A stretch of 64,000 nt of DNA, taken from positions 1 to 64,000 of the forward strand of contig MGXU01000010.1 in the NCBI GenBank assembly GCA_001801815.1, given 5' to 3'. The position numbers and the translations under genes are program-made. This document shows, in pieces, positions 8,960-18,495 of the stretch (its first letter is position 1; every line of letters starts with the position of its first letter). The stretch comes from Gammaproteobacteria bacterium RIFCSPHIGHO2_12_FULL_36_30. GTDB taxonomy: Bacteria; Pseudomonadota; Gammaproteobacteria; Coxiellales; Coxiellaceae. The notes below the pieces were generated by a model. That model did not search any database. It was not told the DNA's origin and worked only from the letters and a program-made list of their open reading frames with translations.

Positions 8960-10054
8960 TTATCTGCGATGTTGCAAAGTTTCTCGCCCACCTGTTATTT
9001 CAATATTTCCATATTTTTCAAATAAACGACATGCTGCGTTAATATCTGATGCGACTTCGCGTTTCTCGGAAGATGCTTGCCATTTAAACATCGCTTTTTT
9101 ACACTGCAAAACTGACATTGCAATAAGTGCAAGCGCCATCAAACCAGCATAAACATCTGCAAATCCATAAGCGTAACCTTCAAAATCTTTTCCGGGTCGT
9201 TTGAATCCATCAGAATAACCGTATGGATTATTTGTTTGCGGATTAATAACAGGACTGTCCCGACCTTCTGCAATATAAATGCAAAATTTAATAAAAAATG
9301 CTTCGATCGTTAGATTATCAAAAAGTGGAGTAGCGCAAGTTGATTCTGTTACTGGAAAAATACCTTGTGTTGCTTGCACATGATTTATTGATCTTGCAAG
9401 AACATGACCCATCATCTTAAGAGTTTCAGAACTTTTTTCACAGGTAAAACCGATGAACCATGCAAATGGATAAAGCCAACTAGGAATGCGATCAATTGGA
9501 AAGCGTGACGAAATATTTGTTGATTCAATACACAAGGGCATTGGATCCCTTTTATTCATACTAAAAATAGCTCTTGTATTATTTTGCAGTGAATCGCAAA
9601 TACTGAATACTTGCGAATTTAAACCTGTGGTGCAATAGCTCGCGATTGTATCTCCAGTTTCATCGAGACGTGGTTTACCATCAAAAAATAAAACAAAAAC
9701 TTCGTAAGATAAAATAGCGCCTGCTAATAATGTAATTGCACTGAGCGCTACAAAAATTTTTTCATAAATAGAAAAGGTGTGTGGTTCATTGCGCCATAAA
9801 TGAAATGTATTTAATAATGCAGATAAAAAATGTTGATTGGGTGATTTAATTATGTTTATTGCATCTTTGACAGAATCGCTTTTGAAATAATCTTCCGCTG
9901 TAAAATTATTTCCTTCATTTTCTAATTGTGTTTTTAAGACAGCAAGATTATTTTTTACAGTGTCATCAAAAACATTATGTGCTGATAATCTTTTTAAAAT
10001 TTCTGATAATTCATTTGCTGCTTTATCTAATGCATTTAAATTTTGATATGGCAT
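8960..10054 (-). CDS. Unrecognised membrane protein
   Basis: A 364-residue protein with no family I recognise. Residues 1-100 are charged and predicted helical. A long hydrophobic segment at about 103-128 ('KIFVALSAITLLAGAILSYEVFVLFF') and another at about 305-322 ('YAGLMALALIAMSVLQC') look like membrane helices. The intervening loop of about 180 residues has seven or more cysteines ('ASYC', 'FSICDS', 'MPLCIES', 'FTCEKSS', 'STCATP', 'FIKFCIY'), which suggests a disulfide-stabilised extracytoplasmic domain. The short tail is basic. AGGAA precedes the ATG by six bases, and a terminator follows, so it is probably a single-gene unit. A lineage-specific host-interaction protein is possible but unproven. 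Confidence 0.7.
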   Translation of the reverse strand: MPYQNLNALDKAANELSEILKRLSAHNVFDDTVKNNLAVLKTQLENEGNNFTAEDYFKSDSVKDAINIIKSPNQHFLSALLNTFHLWRNEPHTFSIYEKIFVALSAITLLAGAILSYEVFVLFFDGKPRLDETGDTIASYCTTGLNSQVFSICDSLQNNTRAIFSMNKRDPMPLCIESTNISSRFPIDRIPSWLYPFAWFIGFTCEKSSETLKMMGHVLARSINHVQATQGIFPVTESTCATPLFDNLTIEAFFIKFCIYIAEGRDSPVINPQTNNPYGYSDGFKRPGKDFEGYAYGFADVYAGLMALALIAMSVLQCKKAMFKWQASSEKREVASDINAACRLFEKYGNIEITGGRETLQHRR

Positions 10055-10186
10055 GATACATTCCTTGTTAAAAACGGGACATGGAATGTATCACATTTTT
10101 TGACAGTTATCGACTTTGATATGTGGCAGCCTAAGCTGACTTCAGATATATTAGATTGCAAGACCATCACTTCAAGGACGAAGCCA

Positions 10187-11524
10187 ATGTCATTTAAACG
10201 CCAATGTATTATTTTATTTAGCGCAACACTTACTAGCACAATCATCGCGCATTCAGCATTTGCAGAAAGCGTAACAAAAAATTGTTTGCCATATCTTTCA
10301 ACCGCGCCAGATCAAACTAGCATGCGCGCACCTAAAAAAACAGCCGATCAAAAAAATCATACTTATGTTTTGCCTGCAACGCCTGCAACAACACAATGGG
10401 GATTTTTTGATACAAGTCATCCGCCAGTTTTACATATTCAATCTGGCGATACGGTTGTAATTGAAACGATGGCAGCTTCAGATAATACTGTAGTTCCCGG
10501 CGGCGCGAACATCGATCAAATTATTAAAATGAGTCATGAGGTGCCGAATCGCGGACCACATACTTTAACTGGCCCGATTTATGTAAACGGCGCAGAACCT
10601 GGTGATGTTTTAAAAATTCATATTAATAAAATTATTCCGCGACCTTATGCGTCGAATGATATTGTTCCAGGTAAAGGATTATTTCCAAATATTTTTACAC
10701 ACAGCGTTGTAAAATATTTTTATTTAGATTTAAAAAATATGACCATGCAATTTGCGCCGGGAATTGTTATTCCGCTCGGACCATTTCCGGGAATTATTGC
10801 AGTTGCTCCACAAATTCCAGGAAAATATAATTCGAGTCCGCCAGGACCATTTGGTGGCAATATGGATTTGCGTGAATTAAAACAAGGCACGACTTTATAT
10901 TTACCTGTTTTTCAAAAAGGCGCGTTGCTTTGGTCGGGTGATTCGCACGCAGGACAAGGTAATGGCGAAATTGATTTAACGGCAATTGAAACTGCATTTG
11001 CAGAATTAAGTTTAACAATTGATGTTGTAAAAAATCATCCGTTAACTTGGCCGCGCATTCAAACGAATTCAGCGTGGATTGCAATGGGATATGATAAAGA
11101 TATTAATAAAGCATTATCAATTACAATTGATCAAAGCATAAAATTAATTATGGATAAAGATCATGCAACAAAATCACAAGCGGAAAAAATATTATTTTCT
11201 TCTTGGAATTGTCCGATTTCAGAAGTGGTGGATGGGTTGAATGGTACATATTGCATTATTCCCAATAATAAAAATGCAAAACCATTTCCGCTGCCGTCAA
11301 AAGATACGGCAACTAATTATGTAACAGTTGGAAAAAATACAGATTTAATGGAAGCTATGAAAATTGCATCGATGGCGATGATTAATAAAATTTCTGCATT
11401 GAAAAAAATGCAGCCCGTTGATGTTTACATGTTAGCAAGTCTTGCAATGGATTGTCGTATCGCGCCGTATCATTCGGGTGATAAAGAAGTGCATTGTATG
11501 CTCGCGAAAAATTTGTGGGTTTAA
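10187..11524 (+). CDS. Acetamidase/formamidase family protein with signal peptide
   Basis: A 445-residue protein of the FmdA/AmdA family, marked by 'VLHIQSGDTVVIETM', 'GPHTLTGPIYVNGAEPGDVLKIHI', 'GPFPGIIAVAPQIPGKYNSS', 'FGGNMDLRELKQGTTLYLPVFQKGALLWSGDSHAGQGNGE'-type stretches (quoted in parts) and 'CRIAPYHSG'. Family members hydrolyse short amides to ammonia and the acid. The start at 10187 is chosen because AAGGA lies about ten bases before it and it opens a clear Sec signal peptide (residues 1-26, 'ATLTSTIIAHSAFA|ES'). Longer in-frame starts only add sequence unlike the family. Export is less usual here, since well-known amidases of this group are cytoplasmic. It converges on vapC with a 4-bp overlap. 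Confidence 0.85.
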   Translation: MSFKRQCIILFSATLTSTIIAHSAFAESVTKNCLPYLSTAPDQTSMRAPKKTADQKNHTYVLPATPATTQWGFFDTSHPPVLHIQSGDTVVIETMAASDNTVVPGGANIDQIIKMSHEVPNRGPHTLTGPIYVNGAEPGDVLKIHINKIIPRPYASNDIVPGKGLFPNIFTHSVVKYFYLDLKNMTMQFAPGIVIPLGPFPGIIAVAPQIPGKYNSSPPGPFGGNMDLRELKQGTTLYLPVFQKGALLWSGDSHAGQGNGEIDLTAIETAFAELSLTIDVVKNHPLTWPRIQTNSAWIAMGYDKDINKALSITIDQSIKLIMDKDHATKSQAEKILFSSWNCPISEVVDGLNGTYCIIPNNKNAKPFPLPSKDTATNYVTVGKNTDLMEAMKIASMAMINKISALKKMQPVDVYMLASLAMDCRIAPYHSGDKEVHCMLAKNLWV

Positions 11525-11901
11525 GCTTTAGCAATATATTTAACGCTTGGCAAACCTTTAAAATCTGCATCTTGTGTCCAGATAATTGCTGCATGCGCTA
11601 AACCTGTCGCATAAATAATGCTGTCTGCAAGTGGTAATTGATGGGTTACGCCTAATTTTGCAGCATTCAAAGAAATTTCAACATCGAGCTCGATAATTTT
11701 TCCGTGCAGCATACATTCAACACATTCGAACGCTTCTTTTTCTGATCGATTGCGCAAAACGTGCTTAAATACTTCTAATATTGAAATGCTAGGTACAATT
11801 AATTGTTTCGTATTTTCAATTGCGCGTGCGAAAAAATTTGCATTTTTTGTATCGGCAAAATATTCGAGCCAGCCAGAAGAATCAACCACATTATTTTTCA
11901 T
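11521..11901 (-). CDS. vapC: VapC-family PIN-domain ribonuclease toxin
   Basis: A 126-residue PIN-domain protein. The conserved acidic residues are visible: Asp in 'NVVDSSGWLEYF', Glu in 'PSISILEVFK', Asp in 'LPLADSIIYATGL' and Asp in 'IWTQDADF'. VapC toxins cleave tRNA or rRNA and are neutralised by a VapB partner. The ATG overlaps the antitoxin stop by 4 bp (11898-11901), the usual coupling in vapBC operons. Its stop codon overlaps the end of the convergent amidase gene. Confidence 0.9.
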   Translation of the reverse strand: MKNNVVDSSGWLEYFADTKNANFFARAIENTKQLIVPSISILEVFKHVLRNRSEKEAFECVECMLHGKIIELDVEISLNAAKLGVTHQLPLADSIIYATGLAHAAIIWTQDADFKGLPSVKYIAKA

Positions 11902-12104
11902 AAGCGATCTTTTTCGCGTGTTAATGTTGTGCTCATGCCCTTTAAAGCGCCACGCATTTTTTTCACATCACGCACTAACATAAATTCAAGACGTTTTTGA
12001 TAAATAAAAACTTGTAAGCGTTCGCCCGGAATTAAATGTAATGCTTCTCGTATACTTTTTGGAATCACTACTTGAAATTTTGGAGAAATGGTTACGGTTT
12101 GCAT
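11898..12104 (-). CDS. vapB: AbrB/MazE-type antitoxin
   Basis: A 68-residue protein with the swapped-hairpin AbrB-like DNA-binding fold at the N-terminus ('VTISPKFQVVIPKSIREALH', 'PGERLQVFIYQKRLEFML') and a charged C-terminal tail of the sort that wraps the toxin. GAGAGG lies just upstream of the ATG. It is the first gene of the vapBC pair. A perfect 14-bp palindrome between promoter and start codon is its likely operator. Confidence 0.9.
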   Translation of the reverse strand: MQTVTISPKFQVVIPKSIREALHLIPGERLQVFIYQKRLEFMLVRDVKKMRGALKGMSTTLTREKDRL

Positions 12105-12112
12105 AAAACCTC

Positions 12113-12175
12113 TCGATCATGATCGATAATAAAATCGTATGACACAAGTATAGTCGATAAAATAGCAAAAAGCAA
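12113..12175 (-). promoter_or_regulatory. vapBC promoter with operator palindrome
   Basis: Minus-strand promoter: -35 TTGCTT (12170-12175), 17-bp spacer, -10 TATACT (12147-12152). Downstream of it, 9 bp before the vapB ATG, is the perfect 14-bp palindrome TCGATCATGATCGA (12113-12126). Binding there by the VapB-VapC complex would block transcription; this role is inferred from related systems. Confidence 0.7.
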
Positions 12176-12211
12176 TGAAATGTGTGAACGAGTAATAACG
12201 TGACTTGCGAG

Positions 12212-13594
12212 TCACAATTTCAGGCGTTTTAAAGTCTTTTGTAGAGAATCCTGCTGTTGCTTTGCATATAATTCAAATGAATTTAATGTTTTTCTGCCCA
12301 ATGCTTTTTCAAAACCAGCTTGATCATTTTTACATTTAATTCGCTCAGATTCTTTTTCTCCTAAATTAGAACTGAAAATTCCAGCAGCGCTCACGGGTAA
12401 AAAATCTTCGTAAGTGATCGGTGTAAAATGAATAAAACCTTCTGAAATTAATTCATCTGTATTATATTTTTTTAAGACATCAGACGATGTGCTTAATCCT
12501 TTTTCGGTTGGATAATACTCTAAATAAATAAAATTATTTTTTCGCAACGTTTCTAAATCATCCGGAAAATCAGAAAATATTTTTTGTAATGTGTCGTTAT
12601 ATTCTTCTGCATTGCTGCCATCAACTGCGGGCACAATTTTTTGGCGAACTTTTTCTGTTAATTCATCATATAATTTTCTGCCGGCTTCAGTTAATGCAAT
12701 TCCGCGTTGTTCAATTTCACCAAATCGTGCGCGATGTTTTCCAGGTTGATATTGTCCATTTTCAGTTGGAAAAAATACAGGCTCTTCTAATGCTTTAAAT
12801 GAAGTTTGTCGTAACAAAATTGGCACGTTACGTTTTGGCGGTCCTTCAATCACCGCTTTTGGATTAATATTTCGCTCCGGCATTATTGCTTGCACGCGAT
12901 CAATATCTAATGTGCGCGGTGTTAAATGATTTATGTGCGGACCTTTAAAAGAAACAATATCGGCAGCAAGCGGATGTGCCCTCGCTAATAAATTATAATC
13001 TTCCAATGTTACAGTTGCTTTATCATGCCAGCGAAAAATTTCCACAATTTCATGCACAAAATCTTTTGCTTGCGATTCTGTTAATCCATTTTGTTTTTCA
13101 TGTAATTCAATTAAGGTCATTACATTTTTACTAAAAATATTTCGCGCTGACATTACGCGATTTACAATTGCTTGCACTTTTGCATCATTAATTAAATCAA
13201 CACACAAAAGTGAAGTGAAAATACGAAACGGATTTTTTTTCAATGCATCATTATCAATCGGACGAAAACCAGCAGAATGCACAGGCATAAATGCAACAGA
13301 CAAATCATAATAACCAACCGGATGCATGTCCATCGCCGCAAATAATCTACGCATCGTGAATAATTCTTCTGGTTTTCCCAATCGAATTGCGCCATGTCGT
13401 TCTTCGCTAATGCGATTTAAATTATCTGTTTCATTCAGTAATTTTTTTAATGCAGGATTATGCTTAAGCGTATCTTTATTTACTTCATCGACAATTTCTA
13501 AAAGCGTGCCATATTTCGGCACTTCTGAGCGATACATTGCTGACATCGCACGTGAAAATAAAGTTCTGATGTCGCTTTTGTCCATAAAGCTCAT
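12212..13594 (-). CDS. 2-oxoadipate dioxygenase/decarboxylase (HglS/YdcJ) family protein
   Basis: A 460-residue protein matching the DUF1338/HglS family in length and in 'ERHGAIRLGKPEELFTMRRL', 'MHPVGYYDLS...PVHSAGFRPI', 'NPFRIFTSLLCVDLI' and 'GPHINHLTPRTLDID'. The His of 'RHGAIR', the His in 'HINHLT' and a C-terminal Glu region are the expected metal ligands. HglS converts 2-oxoadipate to D-2-hydroxyglutarate in lysine catabolism; E. coli YdcJ is a homologue of unproven role. I prefer the ATG at 13594, seven bases after AAGGA, to a GTG two codons upstream that overlaps this site. It is transcribed away from sucC. Confidence 0.85.
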   Translation of the reverse strand: MSFMDKSDIRTLFSRAMSAMYRSEVPKYGTLLEIVDEVNKDTLKHNPALKKLLNETDNLNRISEERHGAIRLGKPEELFTMRRLFAAMDMHPVGYYDLSVAFMPVHSAGFRPIDNDALKKNPFRIFTSLLCVDLINDAKVQAIVNRVMSARNIFSKNVMTLIELHEKQNGLTESQAKDFVHEIVEIFRWHDKATVTLEDYNLLARAHPLAADIVSFKGPHINHLTPRTLDIDRVQAIMPERNINPKAVIEGPPKRNVPILLRQTSFKALEEPVFFPTENGQYQPGKHRARFGEIEQRGIALTEAGRKLYDELTEKVRQKIVPAVDGSNAEEYNDTLQKIFSDFPDDLETLRKNNFIYLEYYPTEKGLSTSSDVLKKYNTDELISEGFIHFTPITYEDFLPVSAAGIFSSNLGEKESERIKCKNDQAGFEKALGRKTLNSFELYAKQQQDSLQKTLKRLKL

Positions 13595-13723
13595 AATCAC
13601 ATCCTTGTTTAGTATGCACGCACAACCAGTCTATATTGATTAATTAAGCGATTCAATGTTGCCCATTGAGTGAAAATAATTTACCATTCGCGCAATGTTT
13701 TTAATCACAACGGACATTTCAGT

Positions 13724-14887
13724 ATGAATTTACATGAATACCAAGCAAAAAATTTATTAAGAAAATACGGCGTTGCTGTTCCTGATGGTGAAGTGGTATT
13801 TAATCCCGAAGATGTGAAAGAAGCGATTCAACGCATCGGTGGAAATCGTTGGGTTGTGAAAGCGCAAGTGCATGCTGGCGGTCGCGGAAAAGCGGGCGGT
13901 GTGAAATTAGTAAATTCTGCTGACGAAGCAGTTTTATTTTCACAAAAATTATTAGGCACGTGCTTAGTTACTTTTCAAACCGATGAAAAAGGTCAACCGG
14001 TAAATCAATTGTGGATTGAAAAACCATCTGACATCGCACGCGAATTATATTTAGGTGCGGTGGTTGATCGCGCAACACAATCAATTGTTTTTATGGCATC
14101 AACAGAAGGTGGTGTTGAAATTGAAGAAGTCGCGCACAAAACGCCAGAGAAAATTTTAAAAGTAGTTGTTGATCCGATTGTGGGTTTGCAACCTTTTCAA
14201 TGTCGCGAATTATTTTTTAAATTAGGTTTGCAAATAGAAAGTTTGCGTTCATTTACACAATTAGTAATGGGTTTGTACGATGCATTTGTTGCAAACGATA
14301 TGAGTTTATTGGAAATTAATCCGCTGGTTGTCACAAAAACAAATGAATTAATTTGTTTAGATGCGAAAATTAATTTAGATGATAATGCACTTTACCGTCA
14401 CGCTGAATTACGCGCGCAACGTGATAACTCACAAGAAGATGCACGTGAAACACATGCGCAACAATGGGAATTAAATTATGTTCCGTTGGATGGTGATATT
14501 GGTTGCATGGTAAACGGCGCAGGATTAGCAATGGCAACAATGGATTTAATTAAATTAGTCGGTGGAAATCCTGCAAACTTTTTAGATGTTGGCGGTGGCG
14601 CAACAAAAGAGCGCGTGACTGAAGCATTTAAAATTATTACATCAGATAAAAATGTAAAAGGAATTTTGGTTAATATTTTTGGCGGCATTGTGCGTTGCGA
14701 TATGATTGCAGAAGGAATTATTGCAGCGGTTGCAGAAGTTGGCGTCAAAGTTCCAGTGGTTGCACGTTTAGAAGGAAATAATGCAGAACTCGGCGCAAAA
14801 AAATTAGCGGAAAGTGGATTAAATATTACGCCAGCAAGTGGATTTACTGAAGCTGCGAAAAAAATTGTGGAACTGGTTCGCAAATAA
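13724..14887 (+). CDS. sucC: Succinyl-CoA synthetase beta subunit
   Basis: A 387-residue ATP-grasp protein: '[20 protein letters not shown]' at the N-terminus, '[20 protein letters not shown]' nucleotide-binding region, 'LEINPLVVT', '[18 protein letters not shown]' and '[15 protein letters not shown]' in the CoA-ligase half. With SucD it makes succinate and ATP or GTP from succinyl-CoA in the TCA cycle. The start at 13724 matches the family N-terminus exactly; the frame is open 18 codons further upstream but that part is not conserved. A variable-hairpin repeat lies between it and sucD. Confidence 0.97.
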   Translation: MNLHEYQAKNLLRKYGVAVPDGEVVFNPEDVKEAIQRIGGNRWVVKAQVHAGGRGKAGGVKLVNSADEAVLFSQKLLGTCLVTFQTDEKGQPVNQLWIEKPSDIARELYLGAVVDRATQSIVFMASTEGGVEIEEVAHKTPEKILKVVVDPIVGLQPFQCRELFFKLGLQIESLRSFTQLVMGLYDAFVANDMSLLEINPLVVTKTNELICLDAKINLDDNALYRHAELRAQRDNSQEDARETHAQQWELNYVPLDGDIGCMVNGAGLAMATMDLIKLVGGNPANFLDVGGGATKERVTEAFKIITSDKNVKGILVNIFGGIVRCDMIAEGIIAAVAEVGVKVPVVARLEGNNAELGAKKLAESGLNITPASGFTEAAKKIVELVRK

Positions 14888-14897
14888 ACGGAGCATC

Positions 14898-14993
14898 GTT
14901 ACAGAAGCCCGCGTTGAAGTGAGCGCAGCTCACGGAACAAGGGCGTTTTGCAGTAACCCAACTAACAATGACAAATTATTAATTTATATTTTA
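14898..14993 (+). repeat. Variable-hairpin intergenic repeat, copy 1 (sucC-sucD)
   Basis: It starts 10 bp after the sucC stop codon. The 5' flank is GTTACAGAAGCCCGCG, the 3' flank AACAAGGGCGTTTTGCAGTA followed by a tail CCCAACTAACAATGACAAAT and AT-rich sequence. The variable centre holds a perfect hairpin GTGAGC-GCA-GCTCAC. Copies at 20966, 30330 and 42521 share the flanks. Confidence 0.85.
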
Positions 14994-15024
14994 GTTTAAT
15001 AGTACGTTTTTTTAGAGAGATATT

Positions 15025-15900
15025 ATGAGCATTTTAATTAACAAAAACACCAAAGTCATCACCCAAGGTTTCACTGGAAAACACGGGACATTTCATTCCG
15101 AACAATGTTTGCATTACGGCACAAAATTAGTTGGCGGCGTCACACCCGGAAAAGGCGGCGAAAAACATTTAGGTTTACCTGTTTTTAACAGCGTAAAAGA
15201 TGCGTACGAAAAAACAAAAGCAGATGCAACGATGATTTTTGTTCCCGCACCATTTTGCAAAGATTCTATTATTGAAGCAATTGATGCAGGAATTAAATTA
15301 GTCATTTGTATTACTGAAGGTGTTCCTGTTTTAGATATGATGGCAGTTAAAGCATATATGAAAGGAAAAGATGTGCGATTAATTGGACCAAATTGTCCCG
15401 GCGTGATTACACCGGGTGAGTGTAAAATTGGAATTATGCCGGGCAATATTCATCAACCCGGAATCGTTGGAATTGTTTCACGCTCAGGAACATTAACATA
15501 TGAAGCGGTAAATCAAACAACCGAATTAGGTTTTGGTCAAAGCACATGTGTTGGAATTGGTGGTGATCCAATTGCTGGAACGAGTTTTATAGATGTATTA
15601 GCATTATTTGAAAAAGATCCGCAAACAGAAATTATTGTGATGGTCGGTGAAATTGGTGGATCAGGTGAAGAAGAAGCAGCAGAATATATTAAACATCATG
15701 TGAAAAAACCTGTTGTATCTTATATTGCAGGTGTAACTGCGCCACCAGGTCGTCGCATGGGACACGCTGGTGCAATTATTGCAGGCGGAAAAGGAACGGC
15801 AGCAGAAAAATTTAAAGCATTAGAAGCTGCGGGTGTCCACACAACAAAATCACCTGCGGATATTGGGAAAAAAGTCGCGGAAGTGTTGTCGAAAAAATAA
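15025..15900 (+). CDS. sucD: Succinyl-CoA synthetase alpha subunit
   Basis: A 291-residue protein with the CoA-binding N-terminal half ('[19 protein letters not shown]', 'PAPFCKDSI'), '[11 protein letters not shown]', '[11 protein letters not shown]' and the phosphohistidine loop '[16 protein letters not shown]', where the His of GHAG carries the phosphate during catalysis. It forms a heterotetramer with SucC. An AGAGAG sequence precedes the ATG. Length and all motifs are normal. Confidence 0.97.
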   Translation: MSILINKNTKVITQGFTGKHGTFHSEQCLHYGTKLVGGVTPGKGGEKHLGLPVFNSVKDAYEKTKADATMIFVPAPFCKDSIIEAIDAGIKLVICITEGVPVLDMMAVKAYMKGKDVRLIGPNCPGVITPGECKIGIMPGNIHQPGIVGIVSRSGTLTYEAVNQTTELGFGQSTCVGIGGDPIAGTSFIDVLALFEKDPQTEIIVMVGEIGGSGEEEAAEYIKHHVKKPVVSYIAGVTAPPGRRMGHAGAIIAGGKGTAAEKFKALEAAGVHTTKSPADIGKKVAEVLSKK

Positions 15901-15936
15901 ATTTTCAACGAACGAGCAATTTCATAGGGACATGTC

Positions 15937-17133
15937 ATGACAAAAACAACCTGCTGCATCGCCGGCGGTGGCCCCGCAGGAATGATGTTAGGATTCATGT
16001 TGGCGCGTGCCGGCATTGATGTCACCGTGTTAGAAAAACACCCCGATTTTTTTCGTGATTTTCGTGGCGATACCATTCATCCTTCAACAATGGAAATTTT
16101 GCACGAATTAAATTTATTAGAAAAATTTTTAACATTACCGCATAATAAAATAGAAAAAATTTCCGCTCAAATTGGTGAACATACATTACAAATCGCCGAT
16201 ATTTCTCACTTAAAAGTGCATGCTCCGTTTATAGCGATTATTCCGCAGTGGGATTTTTTAAATTTTATTGCGAGTGAAGCAAAACAATATCCAAACTTTC
16301 ATTTACTCATGCACACTGAAGCAACTGATTTTATTGATGATGATAAAAAAATAATTGGTGTGCACGCAAAAAATAACGCAGAAAGCATCGATATTTATGC
16401 TGATTTAGTCGTTGCTGCTGATGGACGTCATTCTATTTTACGAGAAAAAAGTGGATTACCAAAAAAAGATTTTGGTGCGCCGATGGATGTAATGTGGTTT
16501 CGAGTGTCGCGCAATAAAACGGATGAGCAATCATTTGGTAAAATTGACATGGGAAAAATGTTGGTGATGATTGATCGCGTAGATTATTGGCAGTGCGCCT
16601 ATTTAATTCGTAAAGGTGATTTTGATCATATTCGTGCAGCTGGAATAGATGCATTTCATCGTGATTTATTAGAATTAGTGCCTATGCTTGCAAACCGTTT
16701 GCAAGAAATAAAATCGTGGGATCAAATTAAATTACTGACCGTGACAATTGACCGTTTAACAAAATGGTATTTACCAGGATTTTTATGTATTGGTGATGCG
16801 GCGCATGCTATGTCGCCGATGGGTGGCGTTGGAATTAATTTAGCAATTCAAGATGCGGTTGCTGCAGCAAATTATTTAATTCCCGCATTCAAAAAAAATA
16901 ATTTAACAGAAAAAACATTATTACAAATTCAACAACGCAGAATGTTGCCCACAAAAATTATGCAAAGTTTTCAAGTCATGATGCAAAATCGCGTGATTGA
17001 TCGTGTGTTAGGAAATCCTGTGCATCCAAAAATTGCGCTGCCATTAAAATTATTAAATCGTTTTCCAATTTTGCGGCGCATTCCTGCGCGTTTGGTTGGA
17101 ATGGGTTTTCGACCGGAGCATGTGCGCAATTAA
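15937..17133 (+). CDS. FAD-dependent aromatic-ring-type monooxygenase
   Basis: A 398-residue class A flavoprotein monooxygenase: the Rossmann motif 'CCIAGGGPAGMMLGFMLARAG' at the N-terminus (shown in part: GGGPAG), the DG motif 'VVAADGRHSILREKSG' near residue 160, and the GD motif 'CIGDAAHAMSPMGGVGINLA' near residue 285. The family hydroxylates phenolic or quinone-like substrates using NAD(P)H and O2 and includes UbiH/UbiF and PHBH relatives. The substrate cannot be read from sequence. GGGA lies about ten bases before the ATG, and the gene follows sucD by 36 bp, so read-through is possible. Confidence 0.85.
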   Translation: MTKTTCCIAGGGPAGMMLGFMLARAGIDVTVLEKHPDFFRDFRGDTIHPSTMEILHELNLLEKFLTLPHNKIEKISAQIGEHTLQIADISHLKVHAPFIAIIPQWDFLNFIASEAKQYPNFHLLMHTEATDFIDDDKKIIGVHAKNNAESIDIYADLVVAADGRHSILREKSGLPKKDFGAPMDVMWFRVSRNKTDEQSFGKIDMGKMLVMIDRVDYWQCAYLIRKGDFDHIRAAGIDAFHRDLLELVPMLANRLQEIKSWDQIKLLTVTIDRLTKWYLPGFLCIGDAAHAMSPMGGVGINLAIQDAVAAANYLIPAFKKNNLTEKTLLQIQQRRMLPTKIMQSFQVMMQNRVIDRVLGNPVHPKIALPLKLLNRFPILRRIPARLVGMGFRPEHVRN

Positions 17134-17242
17134 ACTGCGCATGAAATATATCAATACGTTTGAAACGTACAGAGAAATAAGTATTTGTAAGGGTCGAAGC
17201 GTATTACAATGACACATCTTACCCACGCACGGGAATATTGTT

Positions 17243-18379
17243 ATGTCTTCTTTAAAAAAGCAGAAAAAAATAAATTGGCTGAATACTTTATTTCTCACGA
17301 TTAACCCCGCCGTTGCGATTATTAGCACAATCACACTTGCTTTTTTACATATGATTGTGTGGAAAACAGTTGTATTAGCAGTATTTTTAGCGGCATTGGG
17401 TGGATTAAGTATTACCGCAGGTTATCATCGATTGCTTTCTCATAAAGCATATAAAGCAGCATGGCCTGTACGTTTATTTTTTTTATTATTTGGCGCAGCG
17501 ACATTTGAAGGCAGTGCGTTAGAGTGGTGCACAGATCATCGTGATCATCATCTTCACACAGATACAGAAAAAGATTTGTATAGCGTTAAGCGTGGATTTT
17601 GGCACGCACATATTGGTTGGTTATTTACATTAGACACTGAAAAACGCGATTATTCTAACGTAACAGATTTGCAGCAAGATCCGCTCGTGCGTTTTCAAAA
17701 TAAATTTTATCTTCCGATTGCAATTGTGATCGGATATTTTTTACCGGTATTGATTGCATTATGTTGGGGCGATTGGATTGGTGGATTATTTATTGCAGGC
17801 GCATTACGCATTACTTATTCGCAACACACTACTTTTTTTGTGAACTCTGTTTGTCATTGGTTTGGTAAATTACCTTATTCGGATAGACACACCGCGCGTG
17901 ATAATTGGATAACAGCCCTTTTTACTTTCGGCGAAGGTTATCATAATTTTCATCATCAATTTCCACTTGAATATCGCAATGCAATTCGTTTTTATCAATT
18001 CGATCCAACCAAATGGTTAATTCGCACACTCGCTTTTTTGGGCTTAGCAAAAGATTTAAAAAAGATTAGCAAACAAAAAATTCTAAAATATAAAATTATG
18101 ATGGATAAAAAACAATTAAGTGATGAATCAAAAACAGTATCGCAAAAGCTTTATGAAAAAATTATGATGGTGTTATCTAAAACGGATTTGCTTGAAGAAG
18201 TGTATCAAAAATTGAAAAAAAATGGATTAGCGGATTTACAAATAAAAAGAGAAGAATATAAACTGCTATTAAAAATGAAACAACGCGAATTAAAAATATT
18301 GCAATTTAAAATAAAACGCTTAACCAAAGATTGGGGATATTTGATTTCGCAAAATGCGGCGAAGCAAATCATTACCTAA
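17243..18379 (+). CDS. Membrane fatty-acid (acyl-CoA) desaturase with C-terminal helical extension
   Basis: A 378-residue integral membrane desaturase. The three histidine boxes that hold the di-iron centre are present: HRLLSH (62-67), HRDHH (99-103, continuing LH) and HNFHH (234-238). Membrane helices flank them (about 15-58, 75-92, 156-176, 178-196). This matches the delta-9 stearoyl-CoA desaturase group, which introduces a cis double bond into C16-C18 acyl chains. Residues 275-378 are an unusual Lys/Glu/Leu-rich extension predicted to be helical or coiled-coil, beyond the normal catalytic domain. Confidence 0.9.
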   Translation: MSSLKKQKKINWLNTLFLTINPAVAIISTITLAFLHMIVWKTVVLAVFLAALGGLSITAGYHRLLSHKAYKAAWPVRLFFLLFGAATFEGSALEWCTDHRDHHLHTDTEKDLYSVKRGFWHAHIGWLFTLDTEKRDYSNVTDLQQDPLVRFQNKFYLPIAIVIGYFLPVLIALCWGDWIGGLFIAGALRITYSQHTTFFVNSVCHWFGKLPYSDRHTARDNWITALFTFGEGYHNFHHQFPLEYRNAIRFYQFDPTKWLIRTLAFLGLAKDLKKISKQKILKYKIMMDKKQLSDESKTVSQKLYEKIMMVLSKTDLLEEVYQKLKKNGLADLQIKREEYKLLLKMKQRELKILQFKIKRLTKDWGYLISQNAAKQIIT

Positions 18380-18464
18380 ATCAAATCTGCTCAAAAACAC
18401 GGTATTGCACTTTTAATTATTCAAAATATAATTATTCCTCTCGTTTTTCAGACAAAATTAATTA

Positions 18465-18492
18465 TTGACTTTTATATCAATACGGATATAAT
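18465..18492 (+). promoter_or_regulatory. Promoter and operator of the HigBA-like pair
   Basis: -35 TTGACT (18465-18470), 16-bp spacer, consensus -10 TATAAT (18487-18492). A palindrome TTATATC-N6-GATATAA (18472-18491) covers the spacer and -10 box and is a likely antitoxin operator. The toxin ATG begins only 3 bp after the -10 box, so the transcript would be leaderless or nearly so (see findings). Confidence 0.6.
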
Positions 18493-18495
18493 TAT

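Noticed and set aside
12200-12215. GTGACT-TGCG-AGTCAC stem at the end of the HglS-like gene as a terminator
   Set aside because: No T-run follows on the minus strand and the stem is only six base pairs, so I cannot support it.
14476-14883. Minus-strand open frame inside sucC
   Set aside because: Antisense shadow of a conserved gene with no start signal or recognisable domain.
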